In this document: positions 1 to 7,152 of the stretch, piece by piece
Layout of the letters: every line of letters begins with the position of its first letter
How positions within the stretch are numbered: position 1 is the stretch's first letter
Assembly (NCBI GenBank): GCA_964547985.1
Contig: CAZJPV010000032.1
Span: 1 to 30,243 of the forward strand
Length of the DNA: 30,243 bases
Reading direction: 5' to 3'
Source of the DNA: JAPLJU01 sp964547985
Lineage (GTDB): Bacteria; Desulfobacterota; Syntrophia; Syntrophales; UBA2192
Notes under the pieces: generated by a model
The model's input: the letters and a program-made list of their open reading frames with translations, nothing else
What the model was told of the DNA's origin: nothing
Database searches by the model: none
Program-made: the position numbers and the translations under genes

Positions 1-42
1 GCAGTTCCCCACCCCCACCATGGCAACCCTGATCTTCTCCAA
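1..42 (-). CDS. Probable myo-inositol-1-phosphate synthase, N-terminus only (partial)
   Basis: Read on the minus strand, a TTG codon at 42-40 opens a frame giving (M)EKIRVAMVGVGNC before the window ends. The stretch KIRVAxVGVGNC is the N-terminal Rossmann NAD-binding signature that I know from bacterial inositol-3-phosphate synthases (Ino1), which convert glucose-6-phosphate to inositol-1-phosphate. A strong Shine-Dalgarno AAGGAGG lies at 53-59. A second TTG at 48-46 is an alternative start with shorter spacing. Only 14 codons are visible, so the family call rests on one motif; another Rossmann-fold enzyme is possible. The gene is divergent from trpB2. Confidence 0.55.
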   Translation of the reverse strand, partial: MEKIRVAMVGVGNC

Positions 43-102
43 GACCAACCCCCCTCCTTCTGACGGATGCCCCTTTTCTCTCCAGGCGACGAAACGGTGA
101 GA

Positions 103-131
103 TGTATATAACAAATCCGTCCATAATTCAA
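103..131 (-). promoter_or_regulatory. Candidate sigma-70 promoter for the inositol-phosphate synthase-like gene
   Basis: On the minus strand TTGAAT (131-126) and TATACA (108-103) are separated by 17 bases, which fits -35/-10 boxes with four matches each. It would start transcription about 50 bases before the TTG start at 42. Confidence 0.4.
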
Positions 132-162
132 TGATGGAGAAAGACAAACAGTGATTTTCAGC

Positions 163-191
163 TTGACAGTGTAAATTCATTATGTTAGCAG
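163..191 (+). promoter_or_regulatory. Candidate promoter for the trp leader and trpB2
   Basis: A perfect TTGACA lies at 163-168, about 50 bases before the leader peptide start. The -10 box is uncertain: TATGTT at 181-186 is only 12 bases away, and the hexamers at normal spacing are poor. An alternative pair is TTTTCA (155-160) with CATTAT (178-183), 17 bases apart. Confidence 0.35.
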
Positions 192-215
192 GACAACGAG
201 CGACAGGCGGGAGAA

Positions 216-281
216 ATGAGCAACAATCACAACGTAAACAGATATGGCTGGTGGTGGTGCCCAACAGGCCCACCCGGATAG
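216..281 (+). CDS. trpL: Tryptophan operon leader peptide (21 aa, three consecutive Trp codons)
   Basis: ATG at 216 opens a 21-codon frame ending in TAG at 279-281. It begins MSNNHNVNRYG and then has three tandem tryptophan codons (TGG at 249, 252 and 255) followed by CPTGPPG. Tryptophan is the rarest residue in most proteomes, so three in a row in a tiny ORF just before a tryptophan synthase gene is the hallmark of a ribosome-mediated attenuator. A purine-rich AGGCGGGAGA stretch before the ATG can serve as ribosome binding site. The RNA hairpins that this peptide would control follow directly (281-375). The peptide probably has no function beyond being translated. Confidence 0.85.
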   Translation: MSNNHNVNRYGWWWCPTGPPG

Positions 282-357
282 GCTTTTTCTCAAAGTATCA
301 GAAGAGCCGTGGGTGAGGCGAAAGCTCCCCATGGCTCTTTCGTTTGGACGCCATGGG
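281..357 (+). promoter_or_regulatory. trp attenuator: competing RNA hairpins ahead of the terminator
   Basis: Five segments can pair in a chain. A (281-288) pairs with B (301-308), 8 bp including two G-U. B (302-313) pairs with C (328-339), 12 bp with one G-U. C (328-335) pairs perfectly with D (350-357). D pairs with E (362-369), which is the terminator. Segment A begins at the leader stop codon. A ribosome finishing the leader would cover A, leaving B free to hold C so that D:E terminates. A ribosome stalled on the Trp codons leaves A free to hold B, so C captures D and transcription continues into trpB2. The pairings are visible; the switching logic is inference. Confidence 0.75.
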
Positions 358-375
358 AATCCCCATGGCTTTTTT
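350..375 (+). terminator. Intrinsic terminator of the trp attenuator
   Basis: GCCATGGG (350-357) and CCCATGGC (362-369) form a perfect 8-bp stem with a four-base loop, followed directly by six T (370-375). It stands 34 bases before the trpB2 start, so it must be read through or disrupted for expression. The upper arm is also complementary to 328-335, which provides the antiterminator. Confidence 0.85.
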
Positions 376-408
376 ATTTCATGAAATTTGCCCAGAGGAG
401 GATAGAAC

Positions 409-1770
409 ATGGAAAACTTCAAGGTCTTATTGCGGGACGATGAGATTCCCAGGGAGTGGTACAACGTCCTGGCGGACATGCCGACGCCGATGCACCCGCC
501 GCTTCACCCCGGAACGGGAAAACCCATCACCGCACAGGATATGGCGGCGATCTTTCCCATGAACCTCATCGAGCAGGAGATGAGCGCGGAGCGTTTCATC
601 CGGATTCCCGACGAGGTGCTGGAGAAATACCTTCTCTGGCGTCCCACGCCGCTTTGCCGGGCAAGGAATTTCGAAAAATTGCTGAAGGCCCCGGTGAAAA
701 TCTACTACAAGAACGAGGGCGTAAGTCCCCCGGGCTCTCACAAACCCAACACGGCCGTGGCGCAGGCCTATTACAACAAGGTCGCCGGTGTGAAGCGCCT
801 GTCGACGGAGACGGGTGCCGGGCAATGGGGGAGCGCACTCGCCATGGCCTGCCAGATGTTCGGCCTCGAGTGCCGCGTTTTCATGGTCCGGGTGAGCTTC
901 GAGCAGAAGCCCTACCGTCGCTTGATGATGATGACCTGGGGGGCCAACTGCTTCCCGAGCCCCAGTACCATGACGGAGGCGGGGAAAAAGGTCCTGGCTG
1001 GAAATCCGGACTCCCCGGGGAGCCTGGGCATCGCCATCAGTGAAGCCATCGAGGACGCCGTGAAGGGCAAGGACTCGCGCTATTCCCTGGGAAGCGTCTT
1101 GAATCACGTCCTTCTCCATCAGACGATCATCGGTCTCGAAGCCAAAAAGCAGATGGAGAAGATCGGCGAATACCCCGACGTGGTCATCGGCTGTGCCGGC
1201 GGGGGGAGCAACTTTGCGGGGATCAGTCTTCCTTTCGTGCGTGACAAGATCCACGGAAAACAGATCTCGATCATCGCCGCCGAACCGTCCTCTTGCCCGA
1301 CGCTCACGCGGGGTCCCTTCGCCTATGACTTCGGAGACCTGGCCATGACGACCCCCCTTCTGGCCATGTACACCCTCGGCCACGATTTCGTGCCTGAGCC
1401 CATCCATGCGGGAGGCCTGCGTTATCACGGCATGGCCCCGATTGTCAGCCACCTGGTGAAAGAGGGGATCGTGGAGGCAAGGGCCTATCATCAGCTCGAC
1501 ATCTTCGATGCGGGCGTAAAGTGGGCCGGAACGGAGGGCTTCATCCCCGCGCCGGAGACCGACCACGCCATCGCGGCCGTCGTTGAGGAGGCCCGGCGTG
1601 CCCGTGAGGAAAGAAAAGAAAAGGTTATCCTTTTCAACTGGAGCGGTCACGGGATCATCGATCTTGGCGCCTATGATGCCTATCTGTCAGGTCAGCTCGA
1701 GCAACACGATCTGTCCGACGCGGAGATCCAGAGGGCCCTGAAGGCGATTGAAAAATTCCCGAAACCCTGA
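409..1770 (+). CDS. trpB2: Tryptophan synthase beta chain, TrpB2 type
   Basis: This PLP enzyme condenses indole with serine to make tryptophan. The 453-residue protein has the TrpB2 features rather than those of TrpB1: an N-terminal extension with EIPREWYNVLADMP, the PLP lysine K112 in GSHKPNTA, the ETGAGQWG segment (134-141) and a glycine-rich phosphate-binding loop GCAGGGSN near residue 265. AGGAGG at 396-401, seven bases before ATG 409, fixes the start. No trpA or other trp gene is near; the next gene is rarA. TrpB2 proteins are often thought to work without TrpA as indole salvage enzymes, but here the upstream Trp-codon attenuator ties expression to the charged tRNA-Trp supply. Length and motifs are complete. 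Confidence 0.93.
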   Translation: MENFKVLLRDDEIPREWYNVLADMPTPMHPPLHPGTGKPITAQDMAAIFPMNLIEQEMSAERFIRIPDEVLEKYLLWRPTPLCRARNFEKLLKAPVKIYYKNEGVSPPGSHKPNTAVAQAYYNKVAGVKRLSTETGAGQWGSALAMACQMFGLECRVFMVRVSFEQKPYRRLMMMTWGANCFPSPSTMTEAGKKVLAGNPDSPGSLGIAISEAIEDAVKGKDSRYSLGSVLNHVLLHQTIIGLEAKKQMEKIGEYPDVVIGCAGGGSNFAGISLPFVRDKIHGKQISIIAAEPSSCPTLTRGPFAYDFGDLAMTTPLLAMYTLGHDFVPEPIHAGGLRYHGMAPIVSHLVKEGIVEARAYHQLDIFDAGVKWAGTEGFIPAPETDHAIAAVVEEARRAREERKEKVILFNWSGHGIIDLGAYDAYLSGQLEQHDLSDAEIQRALKAIEKFPKP

Positions 1771-1870
1771 GACAGGCGGCGGCGATCGGGGGATATTGTT
1801 TTTAAGAAGGTTCCGTGATAGTTTCATTCCTCTCGTACGGCCGATGAGCCGCGGGCGGAGCCTTTGACGG

Positions 1871-3265
1871 ATGGATCTGTTCAGTAAACCGGTCGAAAAT
1901 GAAAAGAACCCTTCTGCCCCCCTGGCGGAAAGGATGCGGCCGAAGAGCCTCAAGGACTTTGTGGGACAGTCTCATCTCCTTGGGCCGAACAGCCTGCTCC
2001 GACGCGCCATCGAAGAGGACCACCTTTTCTCCGTCATCTTCTGGGGCCCGCCCGGATCGGGGAAGACGACCCTTGCCCGCATCATGGCTGGCGAGACCCG
2101 GTCTCATTTTGAAGCCTTCTCGGCCGTTCTTTCCGGCGTCAAGGAAATCAGGGCCGTCATCGACGAGGCAAAATCCCAGCGAAAACTCCACGGGCGTCAA
2201 ACCATCCTCTTCGTCGACGAGATTCACCGTTTCAACAAAGCCCAGCAGGATGCCTTCCTCCCTCACGTCGAAAGCGGTCTCATCACGCTCATCGGGGCAA
2301 CGACGGAAAACCCCTCCTTCGAGGTCATCGCCCCCCTCCTCTCGCGCACGCGGGTCATGGTATTGAAACCTTACACGGAGGAGGAACTCCATGCCATCCT
2401 CCGGGGGGCTATCGGGGACCGCGACAGGGGACTCGGTGAACTTGGACTCGCGGTCGACGAAGAGGCAATTCAGCACATCATCTGGTCTTCCGACGGCGAT
2501 GCAAGGACAGCACTGAATAACCTTGAAGCGGCGGCCTCCCTTGTGCAGGACAGGACGACAGGGGAGAGGAAGATCACCCGGGAAGTGGTGGAGACGGCCC
2601 TGCAGCGCAAGGCGTTGCAGTACGACAAAGGCGGTGAGGAGCACTACAACCTCATATCGGCTCTCCATAAAAGCCTCCGGGGAAGCGACCCTGACGCGGC
2701 CCTTTACTGGCTCGCGCGGATGCTGGAAGCGGGCGAGGACCCGCTCTACATCGCGAGGCGAATGGTCCGGTTCGCCTCCGAGGATGTGGGAAACGCCGAT
2801 CCCCAGGCTCTCTTGGTTGCCATGGCGGCCATGCAGGCCTACGAGTTTATCGGTCTGCCCGAAGGGGAGCTGGCCCTCGCTCAGGCAACCATCTACCTCG
2901 CCACGGCCCCGAAGAGCAACGCCGTCTACCGGGCCTACGGCAGGGCCAGGGATGCCATCCACAGGACGGGTTCCCTTCCCGTTCCCCTGCACATCCGGAA
3001 CGCGCCGACAAGATTGATGAAAGAGCTGGGCTACGCCAAGGGTTACCGATACGCACATGATTTCGAAGAGGCCTTTGTTCCCCAGGAATATCTTCCCGAA
3101 CCCCTTCGCGGAGACATCTACTACAGACCGACCGGCCGCGGATACGAGAAGGTCCTCCAGGAAAGACTCGAGAAATGGCGAAAGCTCAGAGCATCACTCG
3201 ATCATAAAGAAGGCCCCGGGAAGAAAAAACGGGAGCCCGATCAGGGAACCCCGGAACGGGGCTGA
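1871..3265 (+). CDS. rarA: Replication-associated recombination protein A (RarA/MgsA), AAA+ ATPase
   Basis: RarA acts at stalled replication forks and is related to clamp-loader ATPases. The 464-residue protein starts MDLFSKP and carries the typical RMRPKSLKDFVGQ entry, Walker A GPPGSGKT (59-66), Walker B ILFVDEIHR (112-120) and the sensor segment LIGATTENPSFEV (about 140-152). The C-terminal half contains SALHKSLRGSDPDAALYWLARML, the conserved tetramerisation/C-terminal domain of this family. It follows trpB2 by 100 bases with no obvious terminator, and the DUF488 gene starts 18 bases after it. Length is normal for the family. Confidence 0.95.
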   Translation: MDLFSKPVENEKNPSAPLAERMRPKSLKDFVGQSHLLGPNSLLRRAIEEDHLFSVIFWGPPGSGKTTLARIMAGETRSHFEAFSAVLSGVKEIRAVIDEAKSQRKLHGRQTILFVDEIHRFNKAQQDAFLPHVESGLITLIGATTENPSFEVIAPLLSRTRVMVLKPYTEEELHAILRGAIGDRDRGLGELGLAVDEEAIQHIIWSSDGDARTALNNLEAAASLVQDRTTGERKITREVVETALQRKALQYDKGGEEHYNLISALHKSLRGSDPDAALYWLARMLEAGEDPLYIARRMVRFASEDVGNADPQALLVAMAAMQAYEFIGLPEGELALAQATIYLATAPKSNAVYRAYGRARDAIHRTGSLPVPLHIRNAPTRLMKELGYAKGYRYAHDFEEAFVPQEYLPEPLRGDIYYRPTGRGYEKVLQERLEKWRKLRASLDHKEGPGKKKREPDQGTPERG

Positions 3266-3282
3266 GCAGGAGGTGGTGACCG

Positions 3283-3822
3283 TTGAGCGAAAGGGTCTTC
3301 ACGATAGGGCACGGCAACAAATCCTTCGGGGAGTTTATCCGTATCCTGAAGCATTACGAGATTGATATCGTGGTGGATATTCGCTCCTTCCCGGGCTCGA
3401 GAAGACACGCCCATTTCAGCGGTGCCTATCTCGAACGCGAACTGCCTTCGTCCGGCATGTCTTACCAGTGGTGCCGGCCGCTCGGGGGCTTCCGGAAAAA
3501 AGGTCTCGGCGATCGATCGCCGAACCTCGCGCTGAAGAGTGATGGCTTCCGCAACTACGCCGATTACATGCTCTCAAAGAGCTTTGAAGAAAATGTTGCG
3601 CTTTTGCTGAAGATCGTGCAGAAAGAAAGGACCTGTCTCCTCTGTGCGGAAACATTGCCCTTCCGCTGTCACCGGTGGATTCTCTCGGACTACATCACGG
3701 CACACGGCACGGAGGTCATTCACCTGCTGGACGCCGGGAAGAGCGAAGTCCACAAAATGTCCAGATGGGCAGCGGTGCGGGATGGACAGGTCATATACAA
3801 CGGTGTGGCAATATTCTCCTGA
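3283..3822 (+). CDS. DUF488 family protein
   Basis: The 179-residue product belongs to DUF488, a family of unknown biochemical function. Visible signatures are FTIGHGNKSF at the N-terminus, VVDIRSFPGSRR (30-41) and the cysteine/histidine cluster CLLCAETLPFRCHRW (118-132), which resembles a metal or catalytic site and is the diagnostic feature. The start is TTG at 3283, supported by AGGAGG about ten bases upstream. It is probably co-transcribed with rarA, since the two are 17 bases apart. I cannot assign a substrate. Confidence 0.85.
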   Translation: MSERVFTIGHGNKSFGEFIRILKHYEIDIVVDIRSFPGSRRHAHFSGAYLERELPSSGMSYQWCRPLGGFRKKGLGDRSPNLALKSDGFRNYADYMLSKSFEENVALLLKIVQKERTCLLCAETLPFRCHRWILSDYITAHGTEVIHLLDAGKSEVHKMSRWAAVRDGQVIYNGVAIFS

Positions 3823-3898
3823 TTTTTTATCAAGGAACGTTGCGCTCCGACGGGGCGACCGAAAATATTCCCTTCATCATGCACAGGAGTCGAGGGTA

Positions 3899-5524
3899 TT
3901 GAGTGACGATCAGAGAGAAAAGAAATTGCTTGAAGGTGAGCTGAAGGATCTTCGCCGGCGGGTGGCGGAACTGGAAACGCTGGAGGACGAGCATCGGCGT
4001 GTCGTCCAGGCCCTCGGTGAATCCGAAGAACGATGCCGGCTTCTCGTTCAGCACGCCCAGGACAGCATTTTTATTCTTCAGGACAACCGCATGAAATATG
4101 CCAACCCCTTCACGTACGCGGTCACGGGATACACGGAAGGTGAACTCACGAATATCCGCGTTACGGATCTCATCCATCCCGACGACAGAAACAAAGTCAC
4201 GGAAAAGTTCAGAAGTGCGGGCGATGGGGCGCAGATACCCGGCACCTTTTCTTTTAGAGCCATCAACAAGAAGGGAGATGTCCTCCATGCCGAGATCAAC
4301 GCAGCCCCGATCAGCTGGGAGGATAAACCGGCCTTCCTGTGCCTCGTGAGGGATATCACCGTGCAGACGCAACTGGATACCCAGCTCCAGTACACGAAGA
4401 AGATGGAGGCCATCGGGACGCTTGCCGGAGGCATCGCCCACGATTTCAACAATTACCTGCAGGGCATCTCGGGGTACATTCAGCTCCTCATGATGAAGAA
4501 GGACCTCACCGATCGTGAACAGCACTATCTGATGCAGATGGAAAAATCCGTGGAGCGGGCCGCTCTCCTGACCAAGCAGCTTCTGATTTTCGGCCGGAAG
4601 GAGGAGAGTAAGCTGAGGCCCGTGAATCTCAATGAAGTCCTGCATCAGGCCTACAAGCTCCTCATCAAAACCCTCCCCGAGACGGTTCATTTAGAGCTCG
4701 ACCTGAGCGACTACCTGGAGCCAATCAACGCGGATGCCGTGCAGATTGAACATATCATGTTTAACATGGGGCTCAACGCCAAGGATGCGATGCCGGAGGG
4801 GGGAAAGTTCAGGATCGAGACAAGAGATGTCTTCCTGGATGAAAAATATTGTGACACCCATGTCGGCGTCAAAACGGGTTCGTATGTGCAGATGGTCCTC
4901 ACGGACACAGGTCATGGCATGGCCCCGGAAACCCTCGAACATATCTTTGAACCCTTTTACACCACCAAGGGGGTGGGGATGGGGGCCGGTCTGGGACTTT
5001 CCATTGTGTACGGGATTGTTCAGAGCCACAACGGCCACATCACCTGCGAAAGCGAACAGGAAAAGGGGACAACTTTCAGGATCTACTTCCCCGCTCTGGA
5101 ATCCACGACAGAAGGCAGGGTTGCGGAACCTGACCGGGATGTTCATCTCTATGGCGGTGAGACGATCCTCCTCGTAGATGACGAAACCAACATACTGGAT
5201 ATCGGTGTGAATATCCTGGAACAGTTCGGCTACACAACGCTCACGGCCAGGAGCGGGGAGGAAGCGGTCGAGATATACCGGGCCAGGGGAGGCGAGGTTG
5301 GTCTGGTCATTCTGGACCTCGGAATGCCCGGCATGGGGGGGGAGCAGTGTCTTCAGGAGATCTTGAAAGTCAATCCAAAGGCTCGAGTCGTCATCGCGAG
5401 CGGTTACGCGGCGAGTCAGACCGTGAAATATCTGATGGAAGCCGGCGCGGCCGGCTACGTCTCCAAACCCTACCGGCTTGAAAATATGTTGAGGAAAATC
5501 CGGGAGCTGATCGACAAGAAATAA
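3899..5524 (+). CDS. PAS-domain hybrid sensor histidine kinase with C-terminal receiver domain
   Basis: The frame is open further upstream (to 3644, overlapping the DUF488 gene), but TTG at 3899 with GGAG at 3886-3889 is the best start and gives 541 residues. Order of domains: a charged coiled coil (about 5-40), a PAS domain (about 43-155), a HisKA box with the phospho-accepting H181 in AGGIAHDFNN, an HATPase_c domain with an N-box around N293 and G-boxes DTGHGM and GAGLGLSIV, and a CheY-like receiver (about 421-541) with acceptor D473 in VILDLGMPG and K523. No membrane segment is seen, so it should sense a cytoplasmic signal. There is no partner output regulator next to it. Confidence 0.92.
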   Translation: MSDDQREKKLLEGELKDLRRRVAELETLEDEHRRVVQALGESEERCRLLVQHAQDSIFILQDNRMKYANPFTYAVTGYTEGELTNIRVTDLIHPDDRNKVTEKFRSAGDGAQIPGTFSFRAINKKGDVLHAEINAAPISWEDKPAFLCLVRDITVQTQLDTQLQYTKKMEAIGTLAGGIAHDFNNYLQGISGYIQLLMMKKDLTDREQHYLMQMEKSVERAALLTKQLLIFGRKEESKLRPVNLNEVLHQAYKLLIKTLPETVHLELDLSDYLEPINADAVQIEHIMFNMGLNAKDAMPEGGKFRIETRDVFLDEKYCDTHVGVKTGSYVQMVLTDTGHGMAPETLEHIFEPFYTTKGVGMGAGLGLSIVYGIVQSHNGHITCESEQEKGTTFRIYFPALESTTEGRVAEPDRDVHLYGGETILLVDDETNILDIGVNILEQFGYTTLTARSGEEAVEIYRARGGEVGLVILDLGMPGMGGEQCLQEILKVNPKARVVIASGYAASQTVKYLMEAGAAGYVSKPYRLENMLRKIRELIDKK

Positions 5525-5551
5525 GGGAACGCCCCACCGATCAAAGCTCCC

Positions 5552-5813
5552 GGCTGTTGAAAAAAGACCCTCTGCTTCGTTGCCCTTGTTCTTCGTCGCT
5601 CAACGTACGCTCCCAAGTACGCTTCGCTCTTCAGGACTTCGGGTGCCTTGCATCCGGCCCTTTTTGAACAGCCTTTTTAAAAAACTGGAGCGGTCACCGG
5701 GGGCGCATCCTGTCAGGAGGCGCAACCATGACGGACACTTCCTTACGGGGGAGCAACTGCATGTTGTGACAAATGCCGTCTTCTATTCGCAGGAAGAATC
5801 CTGCTCAAGTGCC
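5552..5813 (+). repeat. Composite 262-bp repeat element, copy 1
   Basis: This intergenic block is nearly identical to the reverse complement of 8373-8631. It has two parts. The first, 5552-5673 (122 bp), is bounded by imperfect terminal inverted repeats (GGCTGTTGAAAAA at the left, TTTTTGAACAGCC at the right). By eye it differs from copy 2 at about four positions. The second, 5674-5813, is a tail rich in small hairpins at 5703-5723, 5753-5767 and 5789-5804. It fills most of the 357-base space between the convergent histidine kinase and fmdB-like genes. No transposase is present; it resembles a non-autonomous MITE-like element. Confidence 0.85.
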
Positions 5814-5881
5814 TTTGGACAACAGATCGTCCCGTCATTGTCTCTTTGGCCGAATCCCGTCGGCCTTGAGCTTTACTTCCC

Positions 5882-6088
5882 TCAGGGGCCGCAGCTTGTG
5901 GCAGAACAGCTGCCACATTCCGAACCCGCGGAACTCGTGAACTTGCCGCCGCTTGAATGACTGAATGACGAGAGCAGCTTTTTGACCTTTCTGCCCTTGC
6001 AGCTCGGACAGCTGACAGGCTCTTTCCCCAAGACGAGCATTTCAAAATCCCTGTTACACTTTTCGCAGTGAAACTCGAAGATCGGCAC
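5882..6088 (-). CDS. FmdB-family zinc ribbon protein
   Basis: A 68-residue protein starting MPIFEFHCEKCNRDFE, with a CxxC pair at the N-terminus and a second CPSC pair about 20 residues later, the layout of the FmdB/CxxC_CXXC_SSSS zinc ribbon family. The C-terminus is rich in Ser, Gly and Cys, also typical. The start is GTG at 6088, with a perfect AGGAGG at 6099-6104. Members are called putative regulatory proteins, but their role is not established. It is downstream of the radical SAM gene on the same strand, 62 bases away, and may be co-transcribed with it. Confidence 0.85.
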   Translation of the reverse strand: MPIFEFHCEKCNRDFEMLVLGKEPVSCPSCKGRKVKKLLSSFSHSSGGKFTSSAGSECGSCSATSCGP

Positions 6089-6150
6089 CGTTTATATTCC
6101 TCCTGATATTCCTAGGGTGATATTCAAATTTTTCCGGATCCCACGGCCTC

Positions 6151-7086
6151 TCAGAAAAAGAGAATGCGCCGGCCCCTCTGCCTGGAATCCAGCCGGGTCA
6201 GACCCGCCTCTCTCGCCCAATCCAGGGCCCGCTCGAATTCCTCAGATGTGATCCGACGGTTGATCGACGGATCCTTGGACGCCTCCCCGCAAGGTCTGTA
6301 CTGGTCCATGACGTTGACGTAGGTATGGGGTGATATTTCCTTCGCCAGGAAACGCAGCACCTCTCTCGAATGGGCCGAGTCGTTCGGCATCACCAGATGC
6401 CTCACCAGGAGTCCTCTGAGGGCAACGCCCTTCTCATCCATCTCCAGGTCGCCGACCTGGCGATGCATCTCTTTGATCGCCGCCTTTGCGAGCTCACGGT
6501 AGTCCGGCACGCTGCAGAACATCATGGCCGTATCAGCATCCCAAAACTTGAAATCCGGCATGTAGATATCAAAGATACCGTCGAGGATACGCAGGGTCTC
6601 CACCCTGTCGTATCCCCCGCTGTTGTATACCAGTGGGACGCGGAGCCCGTTTTCCACGGCCACGACGAGGCCCTCGAGGATTTGCGGAACCACGTGGGTG
6701 GGTGTGACGAAATTAATGTTGTGGCAGCCGCTTTTGGCCAGGCGAAGCATCATGGCGGCCATCTGCTCGGGTTCCACCTCGACACCCTCCCGGAGGTGGC
6801 TGATCTCATAATTCTGGCAGAAGGTGCAGAGAAGATTACAGGCACTGAAGAAAATCGTCCCCGATCCGGAAGACCCCACGAGCGGCGCCTCTTCACCATA
6901 GTGGGCGTTGAAACTCGAGACGATCGCCTTGCGTCCCGTTTCGCAGACGCCACGTTCCCCCGACAGACGGTCGACATGACATTCCCGCGGGCAGATCGCA
7001 CAGTCCCGGAGCTGTTCCACGGCCTGAAGGGCCCTCTCCTGCAGTTTGCCTTCGCGATAAAGCCGGATGTATGAGGGCTCGAACAT
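6151..7086 (-). CDS. Radical SAM protein related to pyruvate formate-lyase activating enzyme (COG1313 type)
   Basis: From ATG 7086 the product has 311 residues starting MFEPSYIRLYREGKL, which matches family members; an in-frame ATG at 7134 would add 16 residues, but neither start has a clear ribosome binding site. The radical SAM cluster motif CNLLCTFC (C83, C87, C90) binds the 4Fe-4S centre that cleaves S-adenosylmethionine. An N-terminal cysteine set CAICPREC plus C48 may hold a second metal site. The middle contains NINFVTPTHVVPQI and YNSGGYDRVE, and later DQYRPCGEA, all seen in this group. The substrate is unknown; no glycyl-radical enzyme is adjacent. It lies between PEBP and fmdB-like genes on one strand. 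Confidence 0.85.
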   Translation of the reverse strand: MFEPSYIRLYREGKLQERALQAVEQLRDCAICPRECHVDRLSGERGVCETGRKAIVSSFNAHYGEEAPLVGSSGSGTIFFSACNLLCTFCQNYEISHLREGVEVEPEQMAAMMLRLAKSGCHNINFVTPTHVVPQILEGLVVAVENGLRVPLVYNSGGYDRVETLRILDGIFDIYMPDFKFWDADTAMMFCSVPDYRELAKAAIKEMHRQVGDLEMDEKGVALRGLLVRHLVMPNDSAHSREVLRFLAKEISPHTYVNVMDQYRPCGEASKDPSINRRITSEEFERALDWAREAGLTRLDSRQRGRRILFF

Positions 7087-7152
7087 AAAACAAGCGCCAT
7101 GTGCCAGGCACCAGGCAAGAAGAAAACCATTCATATTCCCGAAGCCTGATGC

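Noticed and set aside
427..3058. Long minus-strand frames opposite trpB2 and rarA (407 and 418 codons)
   Set aside because: Shadows of well-recognised genes; low-complexity composition and no motifs.
3644..3898. Upstream extension of the histidine kinase frame
   Set aside because: It overlaps the end of the DUF488 gene, shows no conserved domain, and a TTG start with a ribosome binding site follows at 3899.
5580..5960. An open frame across repeat copy 1 (126 codons), matched by a similar minus-strand frame at 8202-8603
   Set aside because: The similarity is only the shared repeat DNA. The frame has no ribosome binding site or recognisable domain and runs antisense through flanking genes in copy 2.
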